This document shows positions 50,503 to 62,480 of a stretch of 64,000 nt of DNA, in pieces. The stretch is from Gymnothorax reevesii (lineage: Eukaryota; Chordata; Actinopteri; Anguilliformes; Muraenidae). The translations under genes were made by a program, and so were the position numbers. Where the stretch lies: assembly GCA_029721435.1 (NCBI GenBank), contig CM056583.1, positions 92,398,575-92,462,574 on the forward strand, in the 5' to 3' direction. Under the pieces are notes generated by a model that saw only the letters and a list, made by a program, of their open reading frames with translations, was not told the DNA's origin and searched no databases. Each line of letters starts with the position of its first letter. Positions within the stretch are counted from its first letter, which is position 1.

Positions 50503-50608
50503 TGTTTCCCAAAAGCGCAGTTGCCTCAACTTAAGTAGTTCGTCAACTCACAGTCAATTATTCCAATTAGGTAAGTTAGCATCTGTGATTTCGGAAAGCG
50601 CACCCCTG
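50503..50608. repeat. MITE with GTTTCCCAAAAGC ends
   Basis: GTGTTTCCCAAAAGCGCAG at the left and CTGTGATTTCGGAAAGCGCAC at the right, like the element at 34123-34245. Short, without coding content. Confidence 0.65.
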
Positions 50609-51108
50609 AGCAATGTCTACTCAACAGCCAGTCAACTAATTTTGCCGACATTTTTTAGTTGAAATCAATTGTTTTACTTCCCTGTTAAATAACAATCGTT
50701 TTAAACATCTGACACTGCCTTTGTGTTTTAAAATTCTATCTCAAACTATAATTAAACCTTTACCGACGGCTATGTTTTGTTTTGTTTTTTTTTCATTCTG
50801 CTCATACTTACATCAGGGTGCAGTCTGCAGTGGCCAGAATTCCATTTCTGGAGAAAAGTGATCATGAACACGCACCCTGGGTCGGATTTCCACCAGCGCA
50901 AGCCGTTGTCATGGACACCTCGGACACCAGCGTGTTTATGAGTTCCACACTACGCATGTTTGAGCAAAAATCACACAGCGCATGTCCACGTGGGTCCGGA
51001 AGCTTGGCCCCCAAGTCGGCGTGCTGCGCCATTGAGCAATTTCCATTGAAATGAATGGGCGGCCATTTTCCAATTGAATATCCAGTGAAATATAAAACAT
51101 CCTTGAAT

Positions 51109-53566
51109 TGATGAAGCAGCCATTTTGGATTTCATCAAATGGTTTTAAAAATTTCTGCCACAGGCCACAAATTTTGTCCAGTTTTCATGATAACTGCTGA
51201 AATTAATCTTATGACTGAGTTTTACAAAAGTTAGAGCCAAATCAATGGCGAAGAGCCCAAACATGACATGAGCTCATGTCAGTTACACCCAATCTTTCCA
51301 CATTCCTAGAAAGCACAAATAGAACTTTCTTTGTGCGATTCTCCCATTTTACTGTGTGAACACGGCGTAATAGGAAGAGGTGCCAGCTTTGTGCCCCTAA
51401 AGACAATGAAACCAGCCAAACATGCCACAAAGGCCATTCCACAAGGTACATTCCAAGGTGATTGTACATTGCCACTCGTGTGTGAACACACTCTCTAACG
51501 CTTGTTTAGAAATACATATTTAGTGTCTCTTCTTTCTGTAATCACTGCAATTACTCATGTAAATCATTTTTTAAAGACGCTGTTTCAAAGCTGAAAAAGG
51601 TTTTGAACAAAATGTAGTGATGATTTATGGCTTTTGTGTCGATATAAGAGCAGTTAAAACCGACCGTTCACATTAGACTGCGAACAATTAATTCAGGGGG
51701 GTAGCAACGAACACTGGAAGAGGGTTAAAATAAGAATCAGTTTGTATTTCCTGATTTTCTCAAGGCGAAAGGCTACACTCATGTCGTTAAATGAAATATT
51801 TTATCGTAATTTAAAAGTGATTAGACCCACGATTGTTTTTGCAGCCAGTTAATTCATTTGTTCTCATTAGTTGTTGGAAACAAAACCCTGCATACACACT
51901 GACCCTTCAGGACTGGAATCGCCCCACCCTGCTGTAGAGCATCTGTTTCAGGCTTCTGCAAAAAGCAATCTACAAATAAAACTGAATAAAAGTAGTTTTT
52001 TTAATATTCTTGAATTATGGTTTTAGCTTTACAGTCAATACAACACATACACATCCGCACTTGTCCCTCCCCACTAAGACCACACACCCCAAAGGAGGAC
52101 ATACGAATGCACTGCAAGCTGAGGGGCCAGACTTCCTCGTAGACCTCAACATCCAATGACTGCCCCAACCTAGTTTTATCTTGCCCCATGAGGGTTGATT
52201 GATATTTTTTTATCATCATATAAACTTCACATTGATACGGGACCAGTTAGACACCAAATGCGAGGATGGAGGGAAAAGGCTTTATTGGAAAACTAAAGAA
52301 AATCAGGCACGAGGGCCAACAAAACACTTCACCCAAAGGGCTGCCAAAAAACAAACTAAAGAGAGCTACACAGAGCTATAAACAAAAGGACTAAAAACGA
52401 GGAAAACAAAGGCCACTGGAAACTCCAGGCAGAAAACTCAAACAGAAAAGAATAAGGCTTCAAGATTTTCAGAATGACAAAAAAACACAAAGGCTAGGAA
52501 TGCAAAATAAAAGGCTGTGAAACACACTGGCTACTTACAACTATGGACATGAACTTGAAAGAACAAGAAGTGAGACACTGTCTGCCAGCCAACTTTCACC
52601 GCATCCAGATAAAGGGTGAGAAATCAAGACATGAAGGGCAACACCTGGAGAAAGAGAAACAAGAGGCAGGGCAAGATCATGACATGGACAGAGATTGGTG
52701 GACAAGACTTGCTCATTAAGAGAATGAGCGGCTCAGCTTAAGTACCAATTAAGTATGCAGTTTGAAAGCAGCATGAATGTTTAGAACAGAAAAGCACAGG
52801 AAGACTTGAAATAGTAAAGCAGGAATCATGACAATGAACTCCCTGTCTAAATTAGTAATATTAGTAATGTGCCTGTCTAAGAATTACACCACCCAGTGAG
52901 TGTTAGTAAATGTTAGTAACTTAAAAACAGTTAATTGTCAATTAAGCTTAGACAGCCCCGAATCAGCACAGCACAGAAGGAGGGGGAAATACCAAAGCCA
53001 ACCAGAGCTCTGAAATGTGCAACAACGAAGGCACGGGGCGGAACGCAGACAAGCGGTGGAGTGGCTTGGCAGACCTGGCAAAAACAAAAACATGGAAAAG
53101 TAAAAACATGGACAATAAACATGAATGATGAAATGCTTGAACCTGATACAAGAAACTGTTAAAACTGTGACTATGAACATGAACTATGAACTAAGAAATC
53201 TTGAACATGAAGCTGTTAAAACCATAAATGCTGTCCTGGCCAAAGGCCAGGACCCCAGAACACAACACACATACCCTATGTTGCTCATAGGTGTCCAATT
53301 CTGATATGACTATTTTGTCAAAAAGAGAATTTATTGAAAGCATACAAGCATATCAGCATACAAGCATACATTGCGTTTGGCAACATGGCTCTGTTCTGAG
53401 GGATCCCTGCCCAGCCAAGCGTGGAACTAAAGGCGGGGAGCTGCAACTAAACCCCCATCCATAGAACAGAGCCTCCAGCAACAATGACCTCGAAAGGAAG
53501 AGACAATGTTTTTGAACGGTAATTTAGTCACAAGTGAACATAATCAATGCATGCTGTAAAAGACAT
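51109..53566 (+). repeat. R1 copy 2, main part (with an LTR insertion)
   Basis: Matches 31305-33762 in order and orientation, for example the frame at 51306-51491, which mirrors 31496-31681. It contains an LTR of family Y at 52233-53267, inserted about 40 bp from the place where copy 1 carries one and in the opposite orientation. After 53566 the copy ends. Confidence 0.8.
52233..53267 (-). repeat. LTR of family Y inside R1 copy 2 (1035 bp)
   Basis: On the minus strand it starts TGTTGTGTTCTGGGGTCC and ends GGTCCCGTATCA, flanked by CACAT (52228-52232 and 53268-53272). It is the reverse complement of the LTR at 32472-33484. Confidence 0.9.
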
Positions 53567-53654
53567 TCCTGAAATTAAACATTCCCTGCCCTGCGAGACA
53601 GGTTTAAACATAGAAGTATGCTAACGACCGCCAGCTTCGGAGAGTACAGTCAAT
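53567..53654. other. Short spacer
   Basis: No feature recognised between R1 and the LINE. Confidence 0.4.
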
Positions 53655-55528
53655 GAAATGCTTTTTAGGAGGATTACACAAGCTTGTAGAGGAGGAGGGA
53701 CTATTATCATGGGAGACTTAAATTATCCTGGAATCAATTGGGAAATGGTGAAAGGACAGGGTAGGGGGGAGGAAGAATTTCTAGATGTTAAAAATGACAA
53801 TTTTTTGGTGCAATATATTAATCGACCTATAAGAGAGAAGGCAATTTAAGACTTAGTGCTCTGTAATGACCCAGAGAGAATTAGCAATGTTGAGGTACTG
53901 GAGCCACTTGGGACAAGTGATCACTTTGTTGTTAGTTTTGATGTTTCATGGGAAGTTAAAAAGGTGTATTCTAAAACCAAAATTTTCAATTTTAGGTGAG
54001 CAAACTTTGACAGGATGCGCTCATATCTAAGTGAAATAAATGGGAGACACTCCTGGACTGTGAGTCCGTAAATGAGATGTGGGAAAGATTTAAGGGGGTT
54101 TTACTTGATTCATTTAGCAAATTCATTCCAAAGGTGTCCAAAAGTAAGCTGAAAAAGCGGAATCCTCAGTGGATGACCACAGCTATTCATAGGAGTTCGA
54201 GGGAAAGAGGAATCTTTACAATCTGTACATAAAGGATAACAATGAGAACATAATGGCTGAATACTGTAAAATTTGCACTATGGTCAAAAAAGAGCTGAGG
54301 AATTCTCGAAGACTGTATGAATGACAAATTGCAGTACTGTAGCAGAAAAAGGAAAGTCAAAGAGCAGGTTAAGTTCATAAAGAATAAAAATGGATCTCTG
54401 CTATATGACAATAAGGATATTGCGGATAGTTTGTTGAGAATTTTACCTCAGAGCGGGTCTTTATTCGGCCAGAGGGCATGTCCAATGCTCAATTATTTAG
54501 CGGAAACTGAGGTTCGGGATAACGAAGTATTAGACAAGTTGCATAAACTAAAGGCAGATAAGGTGGCGGGCCCTAATGGCTTATATCCTAGAGTGCTCAG
54601 GGAAGTTAGAGAGATCATCTTTAATCCGCTATCTGCCATCTTCAGACGGTCTTTAGAAACTGGAGAAATACCAAATGATTGGAAACAGGGCAATATAATA
54701 CCAATATATAAGAAAGGGGACCGTACTGAGCCAGGAAATTACAGGCTAGTCAGTTTAACTTGCATTGCATGCAAAATATTGGAATCTGTCATAAAAGATG
54801 AGCTGGACTTATTTCTTGAATTTAACAGTGAGGGATAGCTAACATGGTTTTCGTAAGGGAAGGTCAGGCCTGACAAACCTGGAATTTTTTGAAGAGGGCT
54901 TATGACATCATATACTTGGATTTTCAGAAAGCTTTTGACACAGTACCGCATAGGAGACTAATTTCTAAAATGAGCTCCATTGGAGTTACAGGAGGTATTC
55001 TGAAGTGGATTCAAAACTGATTGCAGGACAGAACACAAAGAGTGGTGGTCAGCGGTATCTTATTTGAGCTAGGTATGGTGAGGAGTGGCGTCCCCCAGGG
55101 ATCAGTGTTGGGACCCCTGCTGTTCTTCATCTACATTAATGACCTTGATAGGAATATTGAGAGCAGATTAGTTAAATTTGCAGATGACACTAAATTGGGA
55201 GGTTTGGCAAATAGTTTAGAGTCCACTAAAGTGATTCAGGATGATTTGGATAGAATCCAGAATTGGGAAGAAATGTGGCAAATGAAATTTTAATGTTGTG
55301 AAATGTAAAGTTGTACATGTAGGTAATAAAAACACTAGACGGGATTACTTCATGGGAGGTTTAAAACTGGAATGTGCACCACACGAAAAAGATCTGGGAG
55401 TGATTGTTGACCAAACCCTCACAAGCTGGAACCATTGTGCCATAGCAGTTAAAAAAGCCAATCGGATGCTGGGATACATTGCCAAAAGTATTGAGTACAA
55501 ATCCAAGGAGGTGAGGATTCTTTTGTAA
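53655..55528 (+). pseudogene. LINE copy 3 endonuclease and reverse transcriptase
   Basis: Endonuclease blocks GGGTIIMGDLNYPGINWE, FLVQYINRPIREKAI and LGTSDHF. RT blocks [54 protein letters not shown], and LGVIVDQTLTS. Many shifts (for example near 53848, 54095, 54420 and 54860) and a shortened RT core near 54870 mark it as dead. Confidence 0.85.
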
Positions 55529-55601
55529 AACACATTTGTCAGACCACATCTAGAGTATTGTGTACAGTTTTGGGGACCATACTTTAAGACATAGAGGCTC
55601 T

Positions 55602-56081
55602 TGTTATGGCCCCAATTTGTTATAACATATATGACAGCAAGGGATGACAGACAAAATTTTAAAACTTAAACAGGTTTAATTAAACAAACACTTTTAACTA
55701 ATTTACTTTCTACTCTACTGACCAAGATTGATAAACACAAGAACAAAAATATTTACAGTCCCTTTGGTGGGGTTGCGTGGTGATGTCCTGGGTGAGAAAA
55801 ATACTCCAACACAGGCAAAAATCCACAAAAAGAACAGAGTGACAGGTCTGGTCAAATGTATCCTTCTCCTTGCAATTTCTCCTACTACTTTACTCTCTCA
55901 ATTTTCTTCCTTATATACTCTTTTGCAGACCCCTCCCACCTTTTTGACTTATTCAAATTCTCTGGGACTTTCTTTCCATCTTTCCATCTCAGACATCCCC
56001 AGGACATGTCCAAACCTAGCTCCATTCTCAGCTTAAAAGAAAGTCAATACTGCCATCTAGTGGCTTCTATTCACATTACAC
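55602..56081 (-). repeat. Solo LTR, Gypsy-A/B family, inserted in LINE copy 3 (480 bp)
   Basis: On the minus strand starts TGTAATGTGAATAG and ends GGGGCCATAACA. It splits the LINE between the codons of the DIEALEKVQ block. The LINE target duplication is imperfect (CTCT and CTCG). Confidence 0.9.
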
Positions 56082-56274
56082 TCGAGAAAGTTCAGAGAAG
56101 AGCCTTTAATCTAATTCTGGGTATAAAAGATGAAAGCTATGAGAAGAGGCAGAAGATCCTTAATCTCTTTAGTCTTAGGAAAGGAAGGTTATGATTCTGA
56201 TCTGTCTTGCCATGTTCATGTTCTGCTTTGCCATGTGCCCCATCTGTTCGCCATATTTTTATATTCTGCCCTAA

Positions 56275-56560
56275 CCTCCGCCGAGGAGGTATGTGTTTTC
56301 GGTGCCGTTAGTTTGTTGGTTTGTTTGTTTGTGTACAACATAACTCAAAAACTTGCGGCCGGATTTTGACGAAATTCAGGGTAGGTGGGTATTAACTCAA
56401 GGAAAAAGGTGATTAAATTTTGGCATATCTAGGCTAAAGTACTGCTGAGATATACTCCAAAGTTCAAGATTTCAAGTCTTTCCAATGAGCCGGAGTTCCA
56501 ATCGCCGTGCTTTTGGCTTTGCTGCCCCCTGGCGGAGGTTCTGCGCTCTGAGTGCTTTTC
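56275..56560. repeat. Nested MITE-like repeat
   Basis: CCTCCGCC (56275-56282) and GGCGGAGG (56531-56538) face each other, and the sequence AACATAACTCAAAAACTTGCGGCCGGATTTTGACGAAATTCAGG between them is shared by many vertebrate repeats of this type as I recall. It lies inside the family X LTR. Confidence 0.6.
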
Positions 56561-56654
56561 TAGTTCGTATTTGAATCCTTGCATTGTGTGACTATTCTTT
56601 GATATGTATATTGTGATTTGGTAACTTAGATTTGTTCATGTAATGTCTTAGTTT

Positions 56655-57612
56655 TGTAATGAACGTACGGAGACTCCAATCGCGGTTCAAGCTCGAAAGA
56701 GCGTCTTTTATTAACATTACAGTTGCTCATGGTTAGACAGAAACAGAGATCAATAGCCAGAAATCAGGAATATCATAGAAACACTCAATCTTAGTCAGGG
56801 ACAGGCAAAATGTCAAAAAACCAGGAAATCAGTCAGCACAGAATACCGAAACGAAGGGAAACTAACCTAAGGGAATGGGGAAAAGGGAAAGGGGAATTGA
56901 AAGGGAAGAGGGAGACACAGAAATTAACTAAATAGTCGGAGTATAAAGGGAACTGGGAAAACGGGAGAGTCTCAAACTCACCACACTCACTCGACCAAAT
57001 ACATCAATAACTAGAGTACAGAAAATCACAAAGGACAAAAACTCTCAATAATAGCAAAAACACACTGAGAAAAAGCGCAGAAACGGAACAACCAGGCAGA
57101 GCAAGGAACGGTCACAAATCGACAAAGACAAGCGGAAAAGTGGGGTCTTTATAAACAAACTAATTAGAGTGTTTAGCCCAAGAAATGAAGGACAGCTGAG
57201 AGGAGGCATAATCTAGAACAGCAAAGGAAAGTGATGGGACAGATTGAACAAGTAGGTGTGCCCTGCTTCTTCAAACTAACTAATCACCGTGCCTAACTGC
57301 TCTGCTCTAATGTGTAGCCCTACCCATTATAATCACCAGTGCCTCAGCTAAACTATTCTCAGGTGCAGACAGTTAACAAGCACAGGAAGAAGGAAGCAGG
57401 AAGTACCCAACCAGAAAATAAAGGGGAAAAGACTGTGAATGGAAACAAGACACGACATTTAGACACACAAGGGAGCGAGTGACAAAAGACAAGCATTCAT
57501 TAAACATGAACAATCACACTAGAAGTAAATCTAACACAAAGAAACAAATAATTCTAAACATCATGAAACTGAAAACATACAAAAACAAAGCATAAATACT
57601 TAATTCACAACA
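56655..57612 (-). repeat. Nested solo LTR (958 bp)
   Basis: Starts TGTAATGAACGTACGG and ends AATTCACAACA, with AGTTT on both sides (56650-56654 and 57613-57617). A plus-strand TTTATTA at 56706 gives AATAAA on the minus strand, so the LTR is probably in minus orientation. A fourth LTR family in the window. Confidence 0.85.
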
Positions 57613-58598
57613 AGTTTAGTCTTTCCATGTTTTACATTTAACCATAGTTTCATTCCGGTCCATGTTTTGCTTTCTCCCATGCGTTGCCCTTTGTCTCTCC
57701 CTGTCTGGTCTCTTGTCTTGTCATTGCTAACAGCCCCAGTACTGCGTGCCACTCTTCGGGTGATTTAATGGTTTCTGGTTACTTACTTACAAACACTAGG
57801 GATTGTATAGCTGCACTTACTAATTGATTAACAAGCTCTCAGCACTCGCCCTGTTCTAATCTCCGCCTCTTGTCTCTCCCTAATCTTCTCTTTTGCATTT
57901 CTGTGGATTCTCCACACCTGCTTGTGCTGTCCTTTCTCTCATTATCTATCATTATCGACCTTAGAACTCCTTGACCGGAGCGGTATGTTTGTCTATAGGA
58001 TTGTCTCATGATCCCTGTCCGCGTTTTGGCTTTTGCCTACTTAATATGATTAGGTTCTCCCTCTTGTTCCATCCTTTCTAATTAGTCTCATTTCCTACAC
58101 CTGTGTTCTATGTATCATGTGACCTCCCTGGAGTGTATATTAGGTGTCTCTTCACAGAACTTCCCTGTCAGAATGTTTCTCATGTTTACCTGTGGTGCTC
58201 ATTATCCGCCTTGTACTCATTGCGTTTCTCTTCTGACTGGACCGTCCAACTTTCGATTTTGGTTCTGCATTTCTTGGATTACTGTTGCATCTATGTTTGC
58301 GAACCCTTTTGATTTTTGTGATTGCTGCCGTGGTAACGATTTGGATACGCCCACTGGTTTTTGATTTTTGCTTCTCTGACAAACCTGTGCCTGTGTACCT
58401 TATATCTGTTTTTGCCTGACTACGAGTTCTGTGTTTGCTGCCCTGGTTTTCGACTGATTCTGCCCTCCTGGATTTTCACTATTGGATTGTGGACTCTGTA
58501 CTTTTGCCTTCTACCCTGCGGGGGTTACCCCCCTCGCTCAAAATCTCTTCACTTACAATCCTGTGTTCTTGCGACTGGTTCCTGAACAAAACCTCACA

Positions 58599-58817
58599 AA
58601 GAAGGCTTAGGGGTGGTCTGATTGAGGTCTTTAAATATGTAAAAGGGATTAACAAAGTGAATTATGTAGGATTCCTTCAATCAAGTGTTGTTAGCAGAAC
58701 TCGGGGTCACAAATGAAAGTTGACCAAAGATAAATTTAGCACTGATATTCGGAAATATTTCTTCACCGAAAGAGTAATTTCAATGTGGAATAGCTTGCCT
58801 GAACATATTGTTGAGGG
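58599..58817 (+). pseudogene. LINE copy 3, C-terminal block
   Basis: RLRGGLIEVFKYVKGINKVNYV, then (after a shift) RKYFFTERVISMWNSLPEHIVEG. The final bases GTTGAGGG (58810-58817) are the target of the foldback element. Confidence 0.8.
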
Positions 58818-59573
58818 CAGTAGCGGCTCTAGACCCGGGAATGGCGGGGCGCACTCACGTCCCTTTATGACAATTAGTCCTGGGTAGTTCGCAATCATTT
58901 ACTGACGCGTTTTCCAATTATCGTACTTGGCAACTTAAGACACGGTCTCTCCAAATGTGATCGAACAGCGATGAAATCATGGGCGAAATTCAGCTCAGTG
59001 GCGGAACCTGAACTGAGAATTGTGACAAAACATCTGTTTAAAACAGTCGTTAGTCCTAACCTGTTCTCAGTCATTTTCATGAGTAACCGAAGGTTCGCTC
59101 CGAGAGCACTCCGCAGTTAACAGCTGCTGCTTGTTCTCCCCGATTACGTAAGAAGACAATCATTCATCTGGACGCTTATTTGCTGTATTTAAATCAACGT
59201 TAGTCAAACTTGCATACCTGACGACTCTCACGCAAACAGCTTGAGCAGCACGCTGCCTATTTAACTGCCAAGTGCCACTTTTTTATCAACCCACACAATA
59301 CCGAGAGTGAAAGGCGATATTTAACTGGAACACGGACCTGATCAATCAACGCGAAGCACTGGCCTATTAATAAGTAAATTTTTTTTCTGTACTGAATTTC
59401 GCCCATGATTTCATCGCTGTTCGATCACATTTGGAGAGACCGTGTGTTAAGTTGCCAAGTACGATAATTGGAAAACGCGTCAGTGAAGGAAAATGATTGC
59501 GAACTACCCAGGACTAATTGTCATAAAGGGACGTGTCTGCGCCCCGCCATTCCCGGGTCTAGAGCCGCTACTG
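58818..59573. mobile_element. Foldback hAT-type element (756 bp)
   Basis: Flanked by the exact 8-bp duplication GTTGAGGG (58810-58817 and 59574-59581). Arms of 176 and 182 bp (58818-58993 and 59392-59573) begin CAGTAGCGGCTCTAGACC and pair almost perfectly. The 8-bp TSD and CAG start suggest hAT. The 400-bp centre holds no frame, so it is non-autonomous. Confidence 0.9.
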
Positions 59574-59740
59574 GTTGAGGGAGAGACCTTGGGAGTTTTC
59601 AAGAGCAGGCTTGACTTAAAGCTAGATACCATTGAGTCATTGAGTATCTGAAGGGATATATTCACAATAGTATAAAGAAACTGGTGAGCCTAGTTGGGCT
59701 GAACGGCCTGTTCTTGCCATTCATGTTATGTTTTGTTATG
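59574..59740 (+). repeat. LINE copy 3, 3' end
   Basis: The last codons (SRLDLKLDTIESLSI) and stop, then TGAAGGGATATATTCACAATAG ... GGCCTGTTCTTGCCATTCATG and a TTATG-like tail. The same 3' end occurs in copies 1 and 2. Confidence 0.85.
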
Positions 59741-59789
59741 TTATACTCTAAATACTCTACTCTTCACCTCCACTTCAACGAGAAGCAGG

Positions 59790-61612
59790 TGTTTCTCAGC
59801 AGGAGGTGGGGCTTAGCAGCAGGTGTGGCTCAGCAGCAGGTGTGATTCAGCAGCAGGTGTGGCTCAGTAATAGGTGTGGCTCAGCAACAGGTGCGGCTCA
59901 GCAGCAGGTGTGGCTCAGTAACAGGTGCGGCTCAGCGGCAGGTGTGGCTCCGCAGCAGGCGTGATTCAGCAGTAGGTGCGGTTCAGTAACAGGTGCAGCT
60001 CAGTAACAGGTCAGACTCAGAAACTAGTGTGGCTCAGTAACAGGTGAGGCTCAGTAATAGGTGTGGCTCAGTTATAGGTGTGGCTCAGCAACAGGTGTGG
60101 CTCAGTAACAGGTGAGGCTCAGTAACAGGTGTGGCTCAGCAGCAGGTGTGGCTCAGTAACAGATGTGGCTCAGCAGCAGGTGAGGCTCAGTAACAGGTGA
60201 GGCTCAGTAACAGGTGTGGCTCAGCAGCAGGTGTGGCTCAGTAACAGGTGAGGCTCAGTAACAGGTGTGGCTCAGCAGCAGGTGTGGCTCAGTAACTGAT
60301 GAGGCTCAGTAACAGGTGTGGCTCAGCAGCAGGTGAGGCTCAGTAACAGGTGTGGCTCGTAACAGGTGAGGCTCAGTAATAGGTGTTGCTCAGTAACAGG
60401 TGAGGCTCAGTAATAGGTGTGGCTCAGCAACAGGTGCGGCTCAGTAACAGGTGAGGCTCAGTAACAGGTGTGGCTCAGCAGCAGGTGTGGCTCAGTAACA
60501 GATGTGGCTCAGCAGCAGGTGAGGCTCAGTAACAGGTGTGGCTCAGCAGCAGGTGAGGCTCAGTAACAGGTGTGGCTCAGCAGCAGGTGTGGTTCAGTAA
60601 CAAGTGAGGCTCAGTAACAGGTGTGGCTCAGCAGCAGGTGTGGCTCAGTAACAGATGAGGCTCAGTAACAGGTGTGCCTCAGCAGCAGGTGAGGCTCAGT
60701 AACAGGTGTGGCTCAGTAACAGGTGAGGCTCAGTAACAGGTGTGGCTCAGTAACAGGTGAGGCTCAGTAACAGGTGAGGCTCAGTAACAGGTGTGGCTCA
60801 GCAGCAGGTGTGGCTCAGTAACAGGTGAGGCTCAGTAACAGGTGTGGCTCAGCAGCAGGTGAGGCTCAGTAACAGGTGAGGCTCAGTAACAGGTGTGGCT
60901 CAGTAACAGATGAGGCTCAGTAACAGGTGAGGCTCAGTAACAGGTGTGGCTCAGCAGCAGGTGTGGCTCAGTAACAGATGAGGCTCAGTAACAGGTGTGG
61001 CTCAGCAGCAGGTGAGGCTCAGTAACAGGTGTGGCTCAGTAACAGGTGAGGCTCAGTAACAGATGTGGCTCAGTAACAGGTGTGGCTCAGCAGCAGGTGA
61101 GGCTCAGTAACAGGTGACGCTCAGTAACAGGTGTGGCTCAGCAGCAGGTGTGGCTCAGTAACAGGTGAGGCTCAGTAACAGGTGTGGCTCAGCAGCAGGT
61201 GTGGCTCAGTAACAGGTTAGGCTCAGTAACAGGTGTGGCTCAGCAGCAGGTGTGGCTCAGTAACAGGTGAGGCTCAGTAACAGGTGTGGCTCAGTAACAG
61301 ATGAGGCTCAGTAACAGGTGAGGCTCAGCAGCAGGTGTGGCTCAGTAACAGGTGTGGCTCAGCAGCAGGTGTGGCTCAGTAACAGGTGTGGCTCAGCAGC
61401 AGGCTCAGTAACAGGTGTGGCTCAGTAACAGGTGTGGCTCAGCAGCAGGTGTGGCTCAGTAACAGGTGTGGCTCAGTAACAGGTGAGGCTCAGTAACAGG
61501 TGTGGCTCAGCAGCAGGTGTGGCTCAGTAACAGGCGTGGCTCAGTAACAGGTGTGGCTCAGCAGCAGGTGTGGCTCAGTAACAGGCGTGGCTCAGTAACA
61601 GGTGTGGCTCGT
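59790..61612 (+). repeat. 17-bp minisatellite, roughly 100 copies
   Basis: The unit is CAGGTGTGGCTCAGTAA or, alternately, CAGGTGTGGCTCAGCAG, with single changes (GTGAGGCTCAG, GTGCGGCTCAG). It starts among diverged units near 59790 and ends near 61612, about 1.82 kb. Long stretches have the order 'AGCAGC, AGTAAC, AGTAAC' in a higher-order pattern. With a 17-bp period each unit shifts the frame, so it is not coding. Confidence 0.95.
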
Positions 61613-62036
61613 TGAAATGGAGGCGAAGACAGCAGGAGAGGGAGGGACTGCAGGGCAGAACTGCCAGAAGATCTTGTTTATGTGATAAAATCCAAAATAA
61701 AATCCTTATCTTCTAAAACAACCCCTGGTGTCTAAAAAAGTCTCTATGACTATCCTCATTCAGGTCTTTTCCCAATGCCAACGCATTCCAGTGAAGTCTG
61801 AACCGCATTTTAAAAATTATCCTGTTTATTTTTGCGAATTCCAGAAAATTCATGGCCTTTAGTAGTGGATAACCCGGATCTTTAACATGTTAATTTTCTT
61901 GCCACGAGGATTATATTATGATCTGAAAGCCCAGTTATGAAGTTAAAGGTTTTTGTAATCCTCAATGCTCAATCAATCTGAGCTCTACATCAGTTATTTG
62001 TTTGAAATTCTTTCTCATTGATTTATTTTCCCAGTT
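61613..62036. other. No recognised feature
   Basis: Contains AAAATAAAATCC and a CCCCTGGTGTC motif, similar to the end of the family Y LTR, but too short to classify. Confidence 0.4.
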
Positions 62037-62480
62037 TCAATTTATATCACCAATTATTATTTCCTCTTTCTTAAGATTACACTCTCTGAGAATTTTTTGG
62101 AACTTATCATAAAAATCAGCACTAGAAGATGGTGTGCGATAAATTACAATGAGAGAAAAACACATTTGTGGTGCTAAAGTTATACTCAAACCTATACATT
62201 CCAGATTACAGTTTGTCCACTGTATTTCACTACATTGGATCCCTGCCATCAGGCGCACCATAACCCCGCCCCCTTTTGATTTTACTCTGTCTTTTCTGAA
62301 AATTACATAGCCTGGCATTTCTAATGGTGAGTTTTCATCCAACCAGGTCTCCAAAAGGCAGAGATAATCCAAGTTTGAATCCATTTGGAGATATTGAATT
62401 TAATAACTTTTGGATGCCAAGCTTCTTATATCAATACGTCCACCAAATAAACCCCTTGGTTTTGCTTTGGAGTCCCAAAC
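62037..62480 (-). pseudogene. LINE endonuclease fragment (L2-like)
   Basis: AP endonuclease N-terminal part: LDYLCLLETWLDE (the catalytic 'ETWL' Glu block), GYVIFRKDRVKSKGGGVMV, and ending EEIIIGDIN (the GDxN metal block). Upstream on the same strand DIRSLASKS continues to about 62450 after a stop. It lacks the C-terminal half. The pattern resembles L2-clade LINEs, a different family from copies 1-3. Confidence 0.7.

Larger units (their letters stand above)
47938..51108. mobile_element. Putative 3.2-kb insertion in R1 copy 2
   Basis: R1 copy 1 is continuous at this place, whereas copy 2 has 3.2 kb of other sequence. ATTGATG stands on both sides, as a 7-bp TSD would. Inside, a unit of about 150 bp beginning GTGGGTAGAGCAATGGGCATT occurs three times (48270, 48895 and 49650, diverged). 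No terminal inverted repeat and no protein was recognised, so the class is unknown. Confidence 0.5.
56187..58598 (+). repeat. LTR of family X inserted in LINE copy 3 (with nested insertions)
   Basis: Begins GGTTATGATTCTGATC (canonical TGTTATGATTC with one change) and ends AACAAAACCTCACA. It reads CTGTCCGCGTTTTGGCTTTTGCC and GTCTCTCCCTAATCTTC like the copies at 27715 and 45313. Its own length without the nested elements is about 1.1-1.2 kb. Flanks AGGAA and AAGAA suggest a degraded TSD. Confidence 0.85.
53655..59740 (+). mobile_element. CR1-like LINE copy 3, with four insertions
   Basis: Plus-strand copy: endonuclease (53655-54000), linker and RT (54000-55290), C-terminal part (55298-55600, 56082-56186, 58599-58817, 59574-59660) and a 3' end with a TTATG tail near 59740. 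It is interrupted by a gypsy solo LTR (55602-56081), an LTR of family X (56187-58598) with two nested insertions, and a foldback hAT (58818-59573). Removing all insertions joins the LINE frame. Confidence 0.88.

Noticed and set aside
50055..50662. Frames of 71 and 98 codons
   Set aside because: They overlap a MITE and AT-rich sequence and contain no motif.
59790..61612. Minisatellite as a repetitive coding gene or a CRISPR array
   Set aside because: The 17-bp unit changes frame at each copy and there are no unique spacers, so it is neither.
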